From the NCBI RefSeq assembly GCF_009498215.1, contig NZ_CP043498.1, forward strand, positions 1,550,001 through 1,614,000: a stretch of DNA of 64,000 nt, in the 5' to 3' direction. Position numbers and translations under genes: made by a program. This DNA is from Rhizobium grahamii. Lineage in GTDB: Bacteria > Pseudomonadota > Alphaproteobacteria > Rhizobiales > Rhizobiaceae. The notes below the pieces were generated by a model. The model did no database searches and was not told where the DNA came from. It saw only the letters and a program-made list of their open reading frames with translations. This document shows positions 62,894-64,000 of this stretch, one piece after another; the first letter of the stretch is position 1; each line of letters begins with the position of its first letter.

Positions 62894-64000
62894 TCAGTCG
62901 GCAGAGCCGATGATTTCAGCGAAGCGCTTCTGGGCAGCTTCAGGCGTCATCGACGGATTGGCGAAGAACTCCGAGAAGAGGTCTTCCTTCTGCTTCTGGC
63001 TGTCGGCCGAAAGCAGCTGGTCGGTGCCTTCGATCACGTTGCCCTTTTTCAGGATCTCGAGACCCTTCTTCATGCAGTCGTTGGCGGCTGCGAGGTCAAC
63101 GTCGCCGCGAACCGGCAGCGAGCCCTTCTTCAGGTTGAAGGCAACCTGGGTCGTGGGGTCGAGCAGCGTCTTGGCGAGTACGTCCTGCGCTTTCGACTTT
63201 GCTTCATCCTTGAGCTTCGGGAAGTAGAAGGCATCACCACCGGTAGAGATGATCTCGTTCACGCCGAGGCCCGGAAGGCAGGTGTAGTCGGTGCCAGCCT
63301 TCTGGCCGGCCAGCGCGAATTCGCCCTGTGCCCAGTCACCCATGATCTGGCCGCCGGCCTTGCCGGTGATGACCAGATTGGTTGCCTGGTTCCAATCCTG
63401 GACATTGCTGCCCTTCGACATCTTGCGGGCGTCGTCTGCAGCCTTGAAGACCTTAGCGATCTCGGGACCAGCAGCTACGTCGGCATCCTTGTCCTTGAAC
63501 ACCTTGTAGAAGGTATCCTTGCCGGCGATTGCGACCAACAGCACGTCGAACGCGCCTGTTGCCTGCCACGGCTGACCACCGACGGCGAGCGGCACGATGC
63601 CGGCCTTTTCGAGTGCCGGTGCGGCAGCGACGAACTCATCCCAGTTCTTCGGCACTTCGACGCCGGCCTTCTTGAAGGCAGCGTTCGAAAGCCACAGCCA
63701 CTGCCAGGAGTGGATATTGACAGGAGCGCAATAGATCTTGCCGTCGATCGTGCAGCTGTCGAGCAGGCTTGCCGGACGAATGATGTCCTTCCAGTGCTCG
63801 GCGGTGGCGACATCGGTCAGGTCGCGCATCAGGCCGGACTGCACCAGTTCCTCGGCCTGACGGCCATGGTTGAACTGGGTAGCGCCCATCGGATCGCCGC
63901 CGGTGATGCGGCTGACCATGATCGGACGCGCGGTGCCGCCGGAACCGGCGATAGCGCCGTCAACCCAGTGGTTGCCGGTCGCGTCGAATGCCTTGGCGAG
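62894..64000 (-). CDS. Sugar ABC transporter solute-binding protein (N-terminus beyond window)
   Basis: 368 residues visible, open to the window edge, so the signal peptide is missing. CUT1-type binding protein: NHWVDGAIAGSGGTARPIM near the visible start, VNIHSWQWLWLSNAAFKKAG, VPKNWDEFVAAAPALEKAGI, GGQIMGDWAQGEFALAG and FYFPKLKDEAKSKAQ. First gene of the sugar locus as seen here. The adjacent beta-mannosidase and GH43 suggest manno- or xylo-oligosaccharides as ligand. Confidence 0.92.
   Translation of the reverse strand, partial: LAKAFDATGNHWVDGAIAGSGGTARPIMVSRITGGDPMGATQFNHGRQAEELVQSGLMRDLTDVATAEHWKDIIRPASLLDSCTIDGKIYCAPVNIHSWQWLWLSNAAFKKAGVEVPKNWDEFVAAAPALEKAGIVPLAVGGQPWQATGAFDVLLVAIAGKDTFYKVFKDKDADVAAGPEIAKVFKAADDARKMSKGSNVQDWNQATNLVITGKAGGQIMGDWAQGEFALAGQKAGTDYTCLPGLGVNEIISTGGDAFYFPKLKDEAKSKAQDVLAKTLLDPTTQVAFNLKKGSLPVRGDVDLAAANDCMKKGLEILKKGNVIEGTDQLLSADSQKQKEDLFSEFFANPSMTPEAAQKRFAEIIGSAD

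Overview
The window looks like chromosome from a member of the Rhizobiaceae (Rhizobium/Agrobacterium-type Alphaproteobacteria). The evidence is high-GC coding sequence, a UvrB with the long N-terminal extension typical of this group, a znuA // znuCB-zur zinc locus with a His-rich ZnuC tail, extensin-like and DUF1501/DUF1800 proteins, alphaproteobacterial REP-like palindromes, and a CUT1 sugar-uptake operon fused to glycosidase genes. The species cannot be named from sequence alone.

Layout. 1-19 kb: ordinary chromosomal genes (ABC exporter, extensin-like lipoprotein, PLP decarboxylase, membrane alpha/beta hydrolase, Ntn amidohydrolase, outer-membrane barrel, YciA thioesterase, an SRPBCC-ArsR pair whose ArsR gene lacks a standard start codon, DUF1501/DUF1800 pair, two MFS transporters). 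19-26.5 kb: uvrB (frame broken twice), a GIY-YIG nuclease gene bracketed by two pairs of inverted REP-like palindromes, an AT-rich AIPR-type abortive-infection gene (frame broken once), and cspA. 26.8-45.3 kb: dusA with an integrated 17.4-kb element. 45.5-52.3 kb: a fumarylacetoacetase-family gene (frame broken once), gamma carbonic anhydrase, and the zinc-uptake regulon (zur, znuB, znuC, znuA, COG0523 GTPase) with three candidate Zur boxes. 52.4-64 kb: an oligosaccharide uptake and breakdown locus on the minus strand (solute-binding protein, two permeases, ATPase, GH2 beta-mannosidase, sugar isomerase, Gfo/Idh/MocA dehydrogenase, aldo-keto reductase, GH43 beta-xylosidase).

The most interesting object is the element at 27799-45283. 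It is bounded by a perfect 35-bp direct repeat inside dusA. The left copy has a replacement dusA 5' end supplied by the element, and the displaced native 5' end survives at the right end. It carries a tyrosine integrase, an AlpA-like protein, a RepA-like helicase next to three 9-bp iteron-like repeats, and a complete head and packaging set (portal, protease, capsid, connectors, HNH, TerS, TerL), a tail chaperone and a tape-measure protein with an internal M15 peptidase domain. I find no tail-tube, distal-tail, host-recognition or lysis genes. Size, gene content and compact overlapping reading frames fit a capsid-forming phage satellite (cf-PICI-like) that would borrow tail parts from a helper phage; a tail-deleted prophage is the alternative. 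A roughly 280-bp non-coding stretch between its replication and head modules can be drawn as a series of hairpins including a three-way junction, and may encode a structured RNA or a packaging site.

Four coding regions are each broken by an apparent loss of one base, three of them clearly in short G/C runs. This repeated pattern points first to homopolymer sequencing errors rather than four independent pseudogenes.
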